Part shown: positions 39,320 through 48,212 of the stretch, one piece after another
How the letters are laid out: each line of letters starts with the position of its first letter
How positions within the stretch are numbered: position 1 is the stretch's first letter
Origin: Rhodococcus qingshengii
Lineage (GTDB): Bacteria; Actinomycetota; Actinomycetes; Mycobacteriales; Mycobacteriaceae
NCBI RefSeq assembly: GCF_021025955.1
Contig: NZ_JAJNCL010000002.1
Coordinates: 299,626 to 363,625 of the forward strand
Length of the DNA stretch: 64,000 nucleotides
Direction of reading: 5' to 3'
Made by a program: the position numbers and the translations under genes
Notes under the pieces: generated by a model
What the model saw: only the letters and a program-made list of their open reading frames with translations
Databases searched by the model: none
What the model was told of the DNA's origin: nothing

Positions 39320-40351
39320 ATGCGATACGCCCGTGTGCGCTCACTCCACCGAACTGTGTCACTGAGCGGATTGGTCATTGCCGCCCTTGTACTCGGTGGA
39401 TGCAGCAACAACAACGCCGAAACCGAATCAGGCAACAGCGACTTCGAAACCGTCACCATCGAAAGTGCACTCGGAAACGCCGTCATCACGGAAAAGCCCG
39501 AGCGAATCGTGACCCTTGGCATGGGATCGGCGGAGACCGTGATCGCGCTCGGCACGATCCCGGTCGGCGTCGAAAAGTACGCATGGGGCAGCGACGACAC
39601 CGGGTATCTGCCGTGGGTGCACGAAGCGGTCACTGAGCAAGGTGGCGAATTGCCCGAGCAGTTCACCGGCGGAACCGACCTCAACATCGAAGCGATCATC
39701 GCTCTCGAACCAGACCTCATCCTCGCCCCCTGGTCCGGCATCACACAGCAGCAGTTCGACTCACTCAACGCATTCGCGCCGACCGTCGCCTACGCCGAGA
39801 GTCCGTGGACCATCACGTGGGAAGAGCAGATCAACGTCATCGGCAAAGCCATGGGTGAATCCGAGATGGCAACGGCCGAAATCGACAAGATCAAGTCGCA
39901 GTTCGCTGAATCGACTGCAGCACATCCGAACTACGCCGATGTGAGCTTCTCTTTCATCTATAATACCGGCCCGGGAACGCTCGGCGTCTTCTTCGCAGAA
40001 GAGCAGCGTGTGGCTATGGTCCGCGCACTCGGCTTGCAGGTGGATCCCGTCGTCTACACCTTGACGGAATCTGAAGGAACAGACTCAGCAGTCATCGGCC
40101 TGGAGAACGCAAATCTCCTCGACAAGTCCGACCTGCTCTTCACCTTCTACTCTGACCCGGCCAATCGCGCCGAGATCGAGGCGCAGCCGGCCTACCGGGC
40201 CATCCCCGCCGTGGCTCGGGGAACCGTGGTCGCTCCGACCGAACAGCCCTTCGTCACGGGTTCCTCGATGATCAACCCACTGACCGTGCCCTGGTCGCTC
40301 GAGCGTTACGTACCGATGATCGACGAGGCAATCGCGAAGCTGAACAAGTGA
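39320..40351 (+). CDS. iron-siderophore ABC transporter substrate-binding lipoprotein
   Basis: 343 aa. Signal peptide with lipobox LVLGGC, lipidated Cys28. The mature protein has the two-lobed FecB/FhuD-type layout: PERIVTLGMGSAETVIALG near the start, LNIEAIIALEPDLILAPWSG in the N-lobe, and the C-lobe after about residue 190. It would bind a ferric siderophore at the cell surface and pass it to an ABC importer, none of whose other subunits are in the window. An iron box stands upstream. It lies 2 kb from the NRPS gene, but the DUF4012 gene is between them and the NRPS shows no iron box. Confidence 0.92.
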   Translation: MRYARVRSLHRTVSLSGLVIAALVLGGCSNNNAETESGNSDFETVTIESALGNAVITEKPERIVTLGMGSAETVIALGTIPVGVEKYAWGSDDTGYLPWVHEAVTEQGGELPEQFTGGTDLNIEAIIALEPDLILAPWSGITQQQFDSLNAFAPTVAYAESPWTITWEEQINVIGKAMGESEMATAEIDKIKSQFAESTAAHPNYADVSFSFIYNTGPGTLGVFFAEEQRVAMVRALGLQVDPVVYTLTESEGTDSAVIGLENANLLDKSDLLFTFYSDPANRAEIEAQPAYRAIPAVARGTVVAPTEQPFVTGSSMINPLTVPWSLERYVPMIDEAIAKLNK

Positions 40352-40374
40352 TGCAGATACGCACCGTGCGATCG

Positions 40375-40407
40375 AGAAGCCCGCGTCCTATTCGGATGCG
40401 GGCTTCT
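40375..40407. terminator. bidirectional hairpin terminator between convergent genes
   Basis: AGAAGCCCGC (40375-40384) pairs with GCGGGCTTCT (40398-40407). The right arm lies inside the last codons of the minus-strand GbsR-type gene (stop at 40388), so coding sequence is part of the hairpin. Confidence 0.8.
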
Positions 40408-40912
40408 TGCCGTCACGTTCGCTCTTGAATCGCATCCACTCACTGCTCAGCATCCGATTGTCGATGATCCACCCCATGTAATCGCGCATGTTGAGCACAC
40501 GAATGTACGCAGGGCCGTTGGGGTTTGCGTATTGCAGCGCCTCGGTCGCAAGCTTGCGTTGATTCTCGAGATACACGTGCTCGGTTTCGAGGAATCCGCC
40601 CCATACGTCGGGATCCATGACGTAGTAGTGAGTCCGATCCCGAGGCTTGCGAGTGCGTTTGACGAAGCCCCGGTCGATCAACCGGCGAATGTGGGTGGAC
40701 ACCGATCCGCGACTTACTCCGAGTGCCCGCGCCAACTCTTCGGCACTGACCCCTGGCGACTCGCTGATCAACAGATAGCCCGCAATCCGACCTTCGATAC
40801 GAGCTCCACCACCGGACTGCCAGTACACGGAGAACTGGTCGATGAACCAGGTGGAGAAATCGTCACCGCGAGCAGGGCTCGCATCGCCCATTCGTTGAGC
40901 CTCCGACGTCAC
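40388..40912 (-). CDS. GbsR/MarR-type transcriptional regulator
   Basis: 174 aa winged-helix protein. The DNA-binding part is clear: EGRIAGYLLISESPGVSAEE, LARALGVSRGSVSTHIRRLI and the wing RGFVKRTRKPRDRTHYYVM. The length and the arrangement, with a helical C-terminal dimer part, fit the GbsR branch. A ligand is not known. It converges on the siderophore-binding gene, sharing a terminator; a 16-bp direct repeat covers its start region. Actinobacterial GbsR-like regulators often control exporters, but none is adjacent. Confidence 0.82.
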   Translation of the reverse strand: MTSEAQRMGDASPARGDDFSTWFIDQFSVYWQSGGGARIEGRIAGYLLISESPGVSAEELARALGVSRGSVSTHIRRLIDRGFVKRTRKPRDRTHYYVMDPDVWGGFLETEHVYLENQRKLATEALQYANPNGPAYIRVLNMRDYMGWIIDNRMLSSEWMRFKSERDGKKPASE

Positions 40913-40942
40913 TGGGTACGAACAAAACTGGGTACGAACAAT
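40911..40942. repeat. 16-bp tandem repeat at the GbsR-type gene start
   Basis: actgggtacgaacaaa (40911-40926) is followed by actgggtacgaacaat (40927-40942). The first copy begins inside the ATG of the minus-strand regulator gene, so the repeat forms its 5' leader. Confidence 0.9.
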
Positions 40943-40968
40943 TCGTCACTATTGTGCCAGCACCACAC

Positions 40969-42240
40969 TCACTGAACCGAAAGCATCAGTCCTGGAGTGG
41001 TTGCAATGAACTCGAGTTGTTCGATCGTCAAAGGCGAAGCTTTTGTCGAGCCTGCCGATTTCACGAACTGGGTCACCACGACGGTTTCGCCGGAGGGGTG
41101 GACAACCCGGACCGTGTCGTCGCCCGAGCCATAAGGATCGACCAGGCGAGTCACGATGGTGGAGTCCGGCAACGTGAGTGTCTCACCCGGTTCCGGCACA
41201 GCGGTACCAACCGATATTTCGACATCGCTGCTGCCGTCCGCTGTCGAAGCGACGATTCGCTCGCACACTCCTCCCTGTCCGTAATCATCTGGAACCAACG
41301 AACCGAGCGGGCGTTCCAAGGTGACGCCTGCCGCGCCGAGATCCTTCCACCGTGCATCGAGCAATTGATTCAGTCGGTCGATATCCATGCGCGTCGCAGG
41401 TGGACCGGCATTCACAGAATCGGTGTAGCAGGATGCCATCGGCGGCGGCGTCGAGTCTGGAACCGGCGCAGTCACCGCAAGCCCCGGCGCGGTTGCGAGC
41501 GCGATCAGTTCGTCCATCGTCAAAAGCGGACCAGTATCCGTCGACGTGTCGATGCTGGCAACAACCCGGGATCCGTCGCCGAGATACGCGACGACACCGC
41601 GCTCGCCCCCGACATCCGAAGCGACTTTGTCCTCGAAATCCGCAATGTCCAGCACTGTTCCGTTCGCGAGATGCTCCCGCCGATCCACAAGACCCTCCAA
41701 GCACGGCGGCACCGGCTGATCCCATGCACGAACCTGAACCGAGACATCGGCCGTCTGCCCGCCGCGACTTACCGCCCCGGTTGCCTTCGTCGAACCGCTG
41801 AACTCGATCGGGTCGACCCCGTCAGGAAACGAGGCGCCCCGGAAATTCTGGATCGGCGCAAACTCGAACGATTTCGACGGACTCGCAAATACAGCCTCGA
41901 CATCGGAAGGCAATGATTCGAGTAACGCATCGCTCATAGCGGTGGCCTTCGGCCCCGAGAACCACGGATAGTCCGGATCGTCATAGCCGGGCTCGCCCGC
42001 GAAACCGTAGTTGAATCGCACCGGCGGACCCGGCGATTCAACCGAATCGCAGCCAGGAATCGACGTGCCTGTGTCCTCGTTCATCACCGCCGCGACAACA
42101 GTTCCCAATGCGACGATCGAGACGATCACCAGCCCGTCGCGCCAGGTCCATTGCTCGCGACGACGGTTCGACTCGTGTGCGGTGCGCCCAGACATTTCTC
42201 GATCATTGCCTACGGCAACAACTACGTCACTATCCGACAT
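40969..42240 (-). CDS. membrane-anchored secreted protein of unknown function
   Basis: 423 aa from the ATG at 42240 (MSDSDVVV), which overlaps the 3' end of the GT39 gene by 11 bases; an internal ATG at 42195 (MSGRTAHES) is an alternative. One membrane helix (about residues 32-51, DGLVIVSIVALGTVVAAVM) is followed by an outer part of about 370 residues with at least five Cys (for example IPGCDS, VPPCLEG, ASCYTDS, GGVCER), likely paired. Two similar halves are suggested by MDELIALATAPGLAV and IEQLEFIATTPGLML. No known domain is recognised; coupling to GT39 suggests an envelope role. Confidence 0.75.
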   Translation of the reverse strand: MSDSDVVVAVGNDREMSGRTAHESNRRREQWTWRDGLVIVSIVALGTVVAAVMNEDTGTSIPGCDSVESPGPPVRFNYGFAGEPGYDDPDYPWFSGPKATAMSDALLESLPSDVEAVFASPSKSFEFAPIQNFRGASFPDGVDPIEFSGSTKATGAVSRGGQTADVSVQVRAWDQPVPPCLEGLVDRREHLANGTVLDIADFEDKVASDVGGERGVVAYLGDGSRVVASIDTSTDTGPLLTMDELIALATAPGLAVTAPVPDSTPPPMASCYTDSVNAGPPATRMDIDRLNQLLDARWKDLGAAGVTLERPLGSLVPDDYGQGGVCERIVASTADGSSDVEISVGTAVPEPGETLTLPDSTIVTRLVDPYGSGDDTVRVVHPSGETVVVTQFVKSAGSTKASPLTIEQLEFIATTPGLMLSVQ

Positions 42241-44221
42241 ACCCAGTGAGGTCGTAAACCGTGGAATTTCCCACTGTCGTCGATGCGAAATTGGCTTCGA
42301 CCCATTCCTGGATGGCACTCGACGTGCTGTCCCCGCTTTGGCCCTCTCTCTGGCTTCCGCCCTGGCCCCCGGCAATGTAGTAGTGAACTTTTCCGTCTGC
42401 CACGTACTGGATGAATTGATCCAATGTCGGTGCGGGATCGGAACTCCAACCGCCGATCGCCATCACCGCGGTATTGCTGGCCAACTCGTAGGTTGCTGCG
42501 CTTTGCGAACCGTTGGTCGCGGCCGACCACGTGGTGCCCGCGTTGACCAGCATTGCCGTCAACTCGGAAGTGCTTTCGCTGCCGCTACTCGGTGCTTGCC
42601 CGTTCGACGTCGGATTTACAGTCGCGTCAGAAGAATTCGGCGGTGCGTCACCGTTTGGCAGCTCTGGGCCCCCACCGATGCCTCCTCCCCCGCCCATTCC
42701 GGTATCGGACACCGCGCCGGCGGGTCCGGCTGTCGGAATGGATCCGGCGTGCGCGGTTGCGGCAGTGGCAATCGTGTAAGACGCCGAACCGGTTATCCCT
42801 GCCAACGAGCCGATGATCAATCCAGCGACAGCAAGCCTTCGGAATCGATCCTTGGCTCCCACGAGAACCAGGATCGCGCCGACGATCGTGCCTACCAACA
42901 GAATCCACTTCAGCATCGGCAGCCAGTCGGCATTGCGGTGCAACAGCACCCAACTCCAGATTCCTGCGACCAGCATCACCGCGGCCAAGCCGCAACGTCC
43001 GATCCAGCGGGCACGAACCAACCACAGAGCGTATCCACCGGTCCCGATCATCCCCGCGACGGCGGGCGCAAGCGCAATTGTGTAATAGGGGTGGATCGTG
43101 CCCGACATGTAGCTGAAGATCAGGCCTATAACGAGAAACCAACCACCCCAAAGGATCAACGACGCACGGAGAAGATCTGTGCGCGGTGCGCGCCTCCGGG
43201 CGAGGAGTCCGAACACCACTGCGATCAGTGCCGCAGGAATCAGCCAGGAAATCTGTATACCCATCTCGCTGCCGAACAGCCGCTCCAGTCCGGTACTCCC
43301 CCCGAAGCTCGAGCCTGCACTGCCACCGTTCATTCCACCACCGCTACCGGTGTTACCGAGAAGTCGACCCAATCCGTTGTATCCCAGCACCAAGTCCATG
43401 ACGCTGTTGTTGGTCGACCCACCGATGTACGGGCGAGAATCCGCCGGCCACAGCCACACTGCCAATACCCACCAACCGGCCGATACGACAACGGCCGTGG
43501 CGCCGATCGCCAAGTGGACCAAGCGATCTCGCAAACGTGCCTGTCCGGCAATCACATACGCACCTGCGAATGCAGGCAATACCATCACCCCTTGCAACAT
43601 CTTGGTGAGAAAAGCGAACCCCAGCGCAACACCTGCGAGGGCTACCCACATCGCGGCTCGTCGACCCATCGCCGTGCCCATTGCCCGAATCACGAAGTAG
43701 CCGGCGAGAGTCATGAGCAGAACCAACAGTGCATCAGGATTGTCGAACTTGAACATCAGGGCGGCAGCCGGCGTAGCGGCCAACACAGCTCCCGCCACAA
43801 AACCCGCAGCGGGCGACGCCACTCGTTTGACGGCCACATACACGAGCGCAACCGATCCGACGCCCATCAATGCCTGCGGAACTAGAAGGCTGGCACTCGA
43901 AAATCCGAAGATCCGTCCGGACAGACCCATGACCCACAACGAAGCGGGCGGTTTGTCGACCGTGATGAAATTCGAGGTATCGAGGGACCCGAAGAACCAC
44001 GCTTTCCAATCTTGTGAGCCGGCCTGCGCAGCCGCAGCATAGAAGGTGTTGGCGTATCCACTCGCGGTCAGATTCCACAGATACAGGACCGCCGTTGCCG
44101 CCAACAGGGTCGTCAGCGCCAATCCTGTACGGCGAGTGCGGAACCACGACGGCGAGGGCTCGGCTCGATGGGCAGTTGGTGCCGGCCGCTGAGGTGGGGC
44201 CGGATGCAGAACGGCGGTCAT
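42230..44221 (-). CDS. GT39-family membrane glycosyltransferase
   Basis: 663 aa. An N-terminal Pro-rich tail, a first helix (about 33-51), then a long loop with SLDTSNFITVDKPPASLWVM, the conserved region of ArnT/YkcB-like GT39 enzymes that use polyprenyl-phosphate sugars. About ten further helices follow. After the last helix comes a Gly/Ser-rich linker (GMGGGGGIGGGPELPNG) and a C-terminal outer domain with YELASNTAVMAIGGWSSDPA and DQFIQYVADGKVHYYIAGG. It would glycosylate lipids or proteins outside the membrane; donor and acceptor unknown. The downstream gene overlaps it. Confidence 0.88.
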   Translation of the reverse strand: MTAVLHPAPPQRPAPTAHRAEPSPSWFRTRRTGLALTTLLAATAVLYLWNLTASGYANTFYAAAAQAGSQDWKAWFFGSLDTSNFITVDKPPASLWVMGLSGRIFGFSSASLLVPQALMGVGSVALVYVAVKRVASPAAGFVAGAVLAATPAAALMFKFDNPDALLVLLMTLAGYFVIRAMGTAMGRRAAMWVALAGVALGFAFLTKMLQGVMVLPAFAGAYVIAGQARLRDRLVHLAIGATAVVVSAGWWVLAVWLWPADSRPYIGGSTNNSVMDLVLGYNGLGRLLGNTGSGGGMNGGSAGSSFGGSTGLERLFGSEMGIQISWLIPAALIAVVFGLLARRRAPRTDLLRASLILWGGWFLVIGLIFSYMSGTIHPYYTIALAPAVAGMIGTGGYALWLVRARWIGRCGLAAVMLVAGIWSWVLLHRNADWLPMLKWILLVGTIVGAILVLVGAKDRFRRLAVAGLIIGSLAGITGSASYTIATAATAHAGSIPTAGPAGAVSDTGMGGGGGIGGGPELPNGDAPPNSSDATVNPTSNGQAPSSGSESTSELTAMLVNAGTTWSAATNGSQSAATYELASNTAVMAIGGWSSDPAPTLDQFIQYVADGKVHYYIAGGQGGSQREGQSGDSTSSAIQEWVEANFASTTVGNSTVYDLTGYVG

Positions 44222-44314
44222 CAGGAAGTCCCTTCACGAGTTACTGTCCTGCCAACGATCGCGTCTCCAACCCTGGCGGCACTGGGACCCGTCTGGAAGA
44301 TTGCTGTGAATGGA

Positions 44315-44821
44315 TCAGGTCAGAGCGCGCTCGAACAGCACGACGCTGAACCAACCGTTCTCGGCATCATCTCCGAAGTCACGACGCCCGACCTCGATAA
44401 AACCCGCGTCCAAGTAGTAGCGACGCAATCGCAAGTTCGTTTCCACACAATCGAGCCGCAAGTACTGCGCGCCCTCCTCCGTAGACCGTCGACGCGCCCA
44501 GCGCAGTAAGCGCTCACCCATCGAGTCGCCCGAAAATGCTCGATCGATAACCAATCCGTGCACGTAGCCTGCAGGTTCATCCGAATCGAGCCAAACCTGA
44601 GGGTCTGACCAGATCAACCTCAGCGCACCGACGATCCTCGACTGCACCTGGTCTCGCGCGACATAGAACTCCCCTCTCGAAATCTGGGCCTCGATCTTCT
44701 CGAGAGACACTTCGCGAGGACGCCACTGAGCGATTCCACGTTCCGCCAACCAGTCTTCCGCCCCATGCCGAAGCGCCAAGATCGCTGGCGCATCATTTGC
44801 GATCGCCCGTACAACATCCAC
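44315..44821 (-). CDS. GNAT-family N-acetyltransferase
   Basis: 168 aa from GTG at 44821, chosen because GGAGGG stands 9 bases upstream; an ATG at 44851 lies in front of that site and is less likely. The fold is seen in VHGLVIDRAFSGDSMGERLL (acetyl-CoA loop), LRLDCVETNLRLRRYYLDAG and FIEVGRRDFG. The N-terminal DAPAILALRHGAEDWLAERG is typical of small GNATs that use amino-group substrates. Substrate unknown; no obvious operon partner. Confidence 0.85.
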   Translation of the reverse strand: MDVVRAIANDAPAILALRHGAEDWLAERGIAQWRPREVSLEKIEAQISRGEFYVARDQVQSRIVGALRLIWSDPQVWLDSDEPAGYVHGLVIDRAFSGDSMGERLLRWARRRSTEEGAQYLRLDCVETNLRLRRYYLDAGFIEVGRRDFGDDAENGWFSVVLFERALT

Positions 44822-44961
44822 CGTCGTGATCCCTCCCCTCGATACGACCATCCACAGGTGCGGCCCACAACGGCACGACCTCTGGGCTCCACCTCGGATG
44901 TATCTGCGAGATGGAGCCTATCGGCGTGAAGTTATGTGTCTGAACGGGTCCCACCACTCGG

Positions 44962-46284
44962 TCACGTCTTGAAAGTGGTGTTCGCCGGCCTGGGGTGCTG
45001 CCCGGGGGCGATCGAGGGCGGCGGGACGAACCACGGTTTGTTGTCGACACCGATCCGAATCTCCCACCTGCCGACAAACCCCGTTTTGCGGTGCATCAGC
45101 CGGTGATGTGAACGGCACAGCAGGACAAGGTTGTTCATCACCGTCGGACCGCCGTTCGCCCAGTGCCGGATATGGTGCGCATCAGTCCACGCCGGAACAC
45201 ACGAACAACCCGGGAACGCACAGCCCTTGTCTCGGGCAATCAACGCGACTCGTTGTTCGGCGGTGACCAACCGTTTTCCGGGTTTCGCATCGAGCGGTGC
45301 GCCATGATCGTCCAGCAACACCGTCGACAGGAAACAATCACACCCCAGAAGCCTGGTCTGCGACACCGACAACGGTCCCATCCACGGCATGTGCCCGACG
45401 TCGAGATCCGGCAGGTTCAGATCGTGTGAGCCTTCGTCGTCCACATCAGTAGCAGAAGGCGCGGCGGCGCAGTCCCGGTGCTCAGCGAGGTCACGGGCGT
45501 TGATGTGCACGTTCACGTGCGGACGCTGCCCACCGTCGGTACCGGTTTTGGCGCAGTCGAGGTAGCGGCGGATCAGTTCGGTGAACCCGTCCGCGGTCCG
45601 CTTCGCCGCCGACCGGGCATCCGGGGTTCCGTCCGGCGCCGGGGTGGGCATCGTCAGATTCGACAACGCCGATAACAGCATTTCGCCGGTGAGGGCGTCG
45701 AAATCACCGCGGACCACCACCCGACCGTTCAAGGTCGAGGCGATCCGAAGTTCGTTACGATCGACATCTTCGGCGGGCGGAATCTCATCGGATTCGAACA
45801 ACCGCTCCAACGTCGCGATAACGTTCCGCACCTTCGTTGTCGTCGCTTCCACTCCCGAGGCGGCAGCCAACAACAAATCGATGCACTTCGGTAATGCCTC
45901 CTCCGGCATCCCCTTCGGCGGCGACTCACAGAACGCCACAATCAACACGGCGTGATCGAACGAGCAATCCCCACAATCGAATCCCGCTGCCACTGCCGGA
46001 AACGGCCGCAACGCCGCACCCAGCGCGGCGATCTTCTTCCCGTCCCGAACCTGCAGCATCGTGTTCGCCGCCAACCACGAACCGACACCGCGACTGGCAA
46101 TCACCTGATCATCGGAACGCAACGAGAGTTCGTCCACGACCGCCACCCGCACGGCTTCCAGGCGCAGAATCTCCGCACTCGCCGACACCGCAGCCTCTCG
46201 CAACTCAGCAGCAGACAACCGCCACAGACGACCACGCAACCCCACCGCAGAACCAGACACCACATCCGACAACACGACACTCAT
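44962..46284 (-). CDS. DUF222 / HNH endonuclease-domain protein
   Basis: 440 aa from ATG at 46284, which GGGGA precedes. The N-terminal two thirds are DUF222 (LSAAELREAAVSASAEILRL, then GVGSWLAANTMLQV and later RRYLDCAK). The C-terminal HNH motif is intact: CAFPGCSCVPAWTDAHHIRH, WANGGPTVMNNLVLLCRSHH. These genes are abundant in Rhodococcus and mycobacteria, often as many paralogues near 13E12-type repeats; their biological role is unsettled, perhaps mobile or inteins-like endonucleases. No inverted repeats or target duplications are seen around this one. Confidence 0.92.
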   Translation of the reverse strand: MSVVLSDVVSGSAVGLRGRLWRLSAAELREAAVSASAEILRLEAVRVAVVDELSLRSDDQVIASRGVGSWLAANTMLQVRDGKKIAALGAALRPFPAVAAGFDCGDCSFDHAVLIVAFCESPPKGMPEEALPKCIDLLLAAASGVEATTTKVRNVIATLERLFESDEIPPAEDVDRNELRIASTLNGRVVVRGDFDALTGEMLLSALSNLTMPTPAPDGTPDARSAAKRTADGFTELIRRYLDCAKTGTDGGQRPHVNVHINARDLAEHRDCAAAPSATDVDDEGSHDLNLPDLDVGHMPWMGPLSVSQTRLLGCDCFLSTVLLDDHGAPLDAKPGKRLVTAEQRVALIARDKGCAFPGCSCVPAWTDAHHIRHWANGGPTVMNNLVLLCRSHHRLMHRKTGFVGRWEIRIGVDNKPWFVPPPSIAPGQHPRPANTTFKT

Positions 46285-46332
46285 AGAATCCCCCGATCCC
46301 CACCCCCAACAATACTCGAACACCCGTTCGAG

Positions 46333-47226
46333 TCAAGAGCGATAGATCTTCAGCGCTCGATCCACCGATTCATCGCTCGCCGGTAGCAACGGCAATCTCA
46401 AATGAGGTGTCGGAATCTGCCCCAACGCGTGCAACACACCCTTGATGACAGTCGGATTCGGTTCGGAAAACAGAGCCCCGGACAGCTTCGACAACCGTCG
46501 CCCAAGGTCGCGAGCACTGTCCACATCGCCACTGTCCCAAGCCTTTACCAAGCGGACGAAGTCACCAGTAGACACATGAGCCGACGCCAAAATGCCGCCG
46601 GACGCACCCAAGGCCAGGAGCGGTGCGAGGAACAGATCATCCCCGGCCAGCACGGCGAAGTCGTCCGGAAGATCCGCGAAGAGTTCGACGGCAGCTGCGT
46701 CGATACTGCCAGCGGCATACTTCACAGCAACAACCCCGGGCAACGCTCCCAACTCTCGCAGTGTGCGACCGTCCAAACTGCACGCAGTTCGGTACGGCAC
46801 GTGATAGACGATGAGCGGTACCGGGCTCGATTCCTGCAAGTACGCAAAATGCGCCACCACACCGGCTTTCGACGGCCTCGTGAATGAGGGAACCGGCACC
46901 AAGGCCGCCGAGACCTCCGGCCACCGACTCAGACTGTCGAGCGCCCGCGCACTGCCCACTGTGTCGCTACCGCCCGCGCCGACGATCAACGTCGCGCCCC
47001 GCGCACGGCACACGCTCGCGCAGATGTCCAGAACGGCCACTCTCTCCTGCTCCGTCAGCGTTGCGCTCTCCGCCGTCGTCCCGAGCGCAACGAGTCCGAC
47101 CGCACCATCGGAGAGAACCTTGTGCGCAAGCCGTTCGAGTGCATCGGTAGCGATACGACCGTCGCTCTCAAACGGGGTGATCAGAGGGACATGGATTCCG
47201 GCGAGGCCAATTCGAGTAGTAGTCAT
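46333..47226 (-). CDS. DapA-like aldolase (dihydrodipicolinate synthase/N-acetylneuraminate lyase family)
   Basis: 297 aa TIM-barrel class I aldolase from ATG at 47226. The Schiff-base lysine is K169 in GVVAVKYAAG and the conserved tyrosine is Y141 in VYHVPYRT. The phosphate/carboxylate loop reads GTTAESATL instead of the common GTTGES(A/P)TL. It is probably not the housekeeping DapA, because it stands apart from lysine genes and is divergent from a LysR regulator, the usual layout of a catabolic aldolase. Substrate unknown. Confidence 0.85.
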   Translation of the reverse strand: MTTTRIGLAGIHVPLITPFESDGRIATDALERLAHKVLSDGAVGLVALGTTAESATLTEQERVAVLDICASVCRARGATLIVGAGGSDTVGSARALDSLSRWPEVSAALVPVPSFTRPSKAGVVAHFAYLQESSPVPLIVYHVPYRTACSLDGRTLRELGALPGVVAVKYAAGSIDAAAVELFADLPDDFAVLAGDDLFLAPLLALGASGGILASAHVSTGDFVRLVKAWDSGDVDSARDLGRRLSKLSGALFSEPNPTVIKGVLHALGQIPTPHLRLPLLPASDESVDRALKIYRS

Positions 47227-47297
47227 AGAACTCACCCTCACCCAACAAACCTTATAGGTCTAGTTCGCGTTTCCATCTTCGAGCGTAAGCTGAGCTG

Positions 47298-48206
47298 ATG
47301 CTTGACGTTCGTCGACTAAGGCTCTTGCGTGAACTAGCGCTGCGCGGCACCATCGTTGCCGTCGCCGAGGCGTTGTCATTCAGTCCTTCTGCCGTGTCGC
47401 AGCAGTTGGCCGTTCTCGAACGTGAAGCCGGCGTTCCTCTGTTGGAACGCACGGGGCGTCGGGTGCGCCTCACGCCGGCAGGCGAGAACCTCGCACGTCA
47501 CGCCGAAGTCATCCTGCAACGCCTGGAACAGGCATCGAGTGAATTGGTCGACGCTCGTCGTGGCCTCGCCGGACCGCTACGAATTGGAACATTCCCGACC
47601 GCCGCACGTGCGATCCTCCCTCAGGCCTTGATCGCACTGTCGCACGAGCACCCGGGATTGGAACCAATGGTGTCGGAAATCGACCCAGCCGACGTCGCCG
47701 ACGCGCTACGAGCCGGGAAATTGGACTTGGCTTTGATTCACGACTACGACTTCGTCCCTCGCCCCACCGAACCGGGCCTGACGACATTGCCGCTGTGCAG
47801 CGAAGCCGTGTACCTCGCTGCGAGTGACATCGAATCAGATCCCGGAAACGCTGTCGCATCGCTGACCGACTGCGTAGAACGTCCCTGGATCACCGCGATC
47901 CCCGGAACCGCTTGCCACGCAATGACCATTCGCGCGTGCCAAGCTGCCGGGTTCACACCGAAAGTGCGTCATCACATCGACGAGTTCGCCACTGTTCTCG
48001 CCCTCGTTGCTGCGGGACAGGGAGTTTCACTGGTCCCGGAACTCGGAGCAAGTCATCCACCAGCTGGAGTGCAGCTCGCGCCGATGCCTATTCGGCGACG
48101 GACCAAGATCGCCCACCGAGCCGGCTCCGACGCACACCCGGCAGTCACAACCGTGACAAGCGCGCTTCGCTCGGCAGTCCCGCTACTTCTGGACGCCGAG
48201 CACTAG
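47298..48206 (+). CDS. LysR-family transcriptional regulator
   Basis: 302 aa. N-terminal winged helix with LRELALRGTIVAVAEALSFS and PSAVSQQLAVLEREAGVPLL, then the two-lobed effector domain from about residue 90 (GPLRIGTFPTAARAILP, DLALIHDYDF, ALVAAGQGVSLVPELG). It is divergent from the DapA-like gene with 71 bases between starts and probably controls it. It converges on nadC with 6 bases between stops, with no terminator seen. Confidence 0.93.
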   Translation: MLDVRRLRLLRELALRGTIVAVAEALSFSPSAVSQQLAVLEREAGVPLLERTGRRVRLTPAGENLARHAEVILQRLEQASSELVDARRGLAGPLRIGTFPTAARAILPQALIALSHEHPGLEPMVSEIDPADVADALRAGKLDLALIHDYDFVPRPTEPGLTTLPLCSEAVYLAASDIESDPGNAVASLTDCVERPWITAIPGTACHAMTIRACQAAGFTPKVRHHIDEFATVLALVAAGQGVSLVPELGASHPPAGVQLAPMPIRRRTKIAHRAGSDAHPAVTTVTSALRSAVPLLLDAEH

Positions 48207-48212
48207 CGACAC

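Noticed and set aside
42011-43885. Long plus-strand open frame (624 codons) opposite the GT39 gene
   Set aside because: Antisense shadow of GC-rich codons: low-complexity Arg/His/Gln-rich translation, no domain, while the minus strand has a clear membrane glycosyltransferase.
44962-46284. DUF222/HNH gene as part of a mobile element
   Set aside because: No flanking inverted repeats, target duplication or second mobile gene is seen; the family is common as single chromosomal genes.
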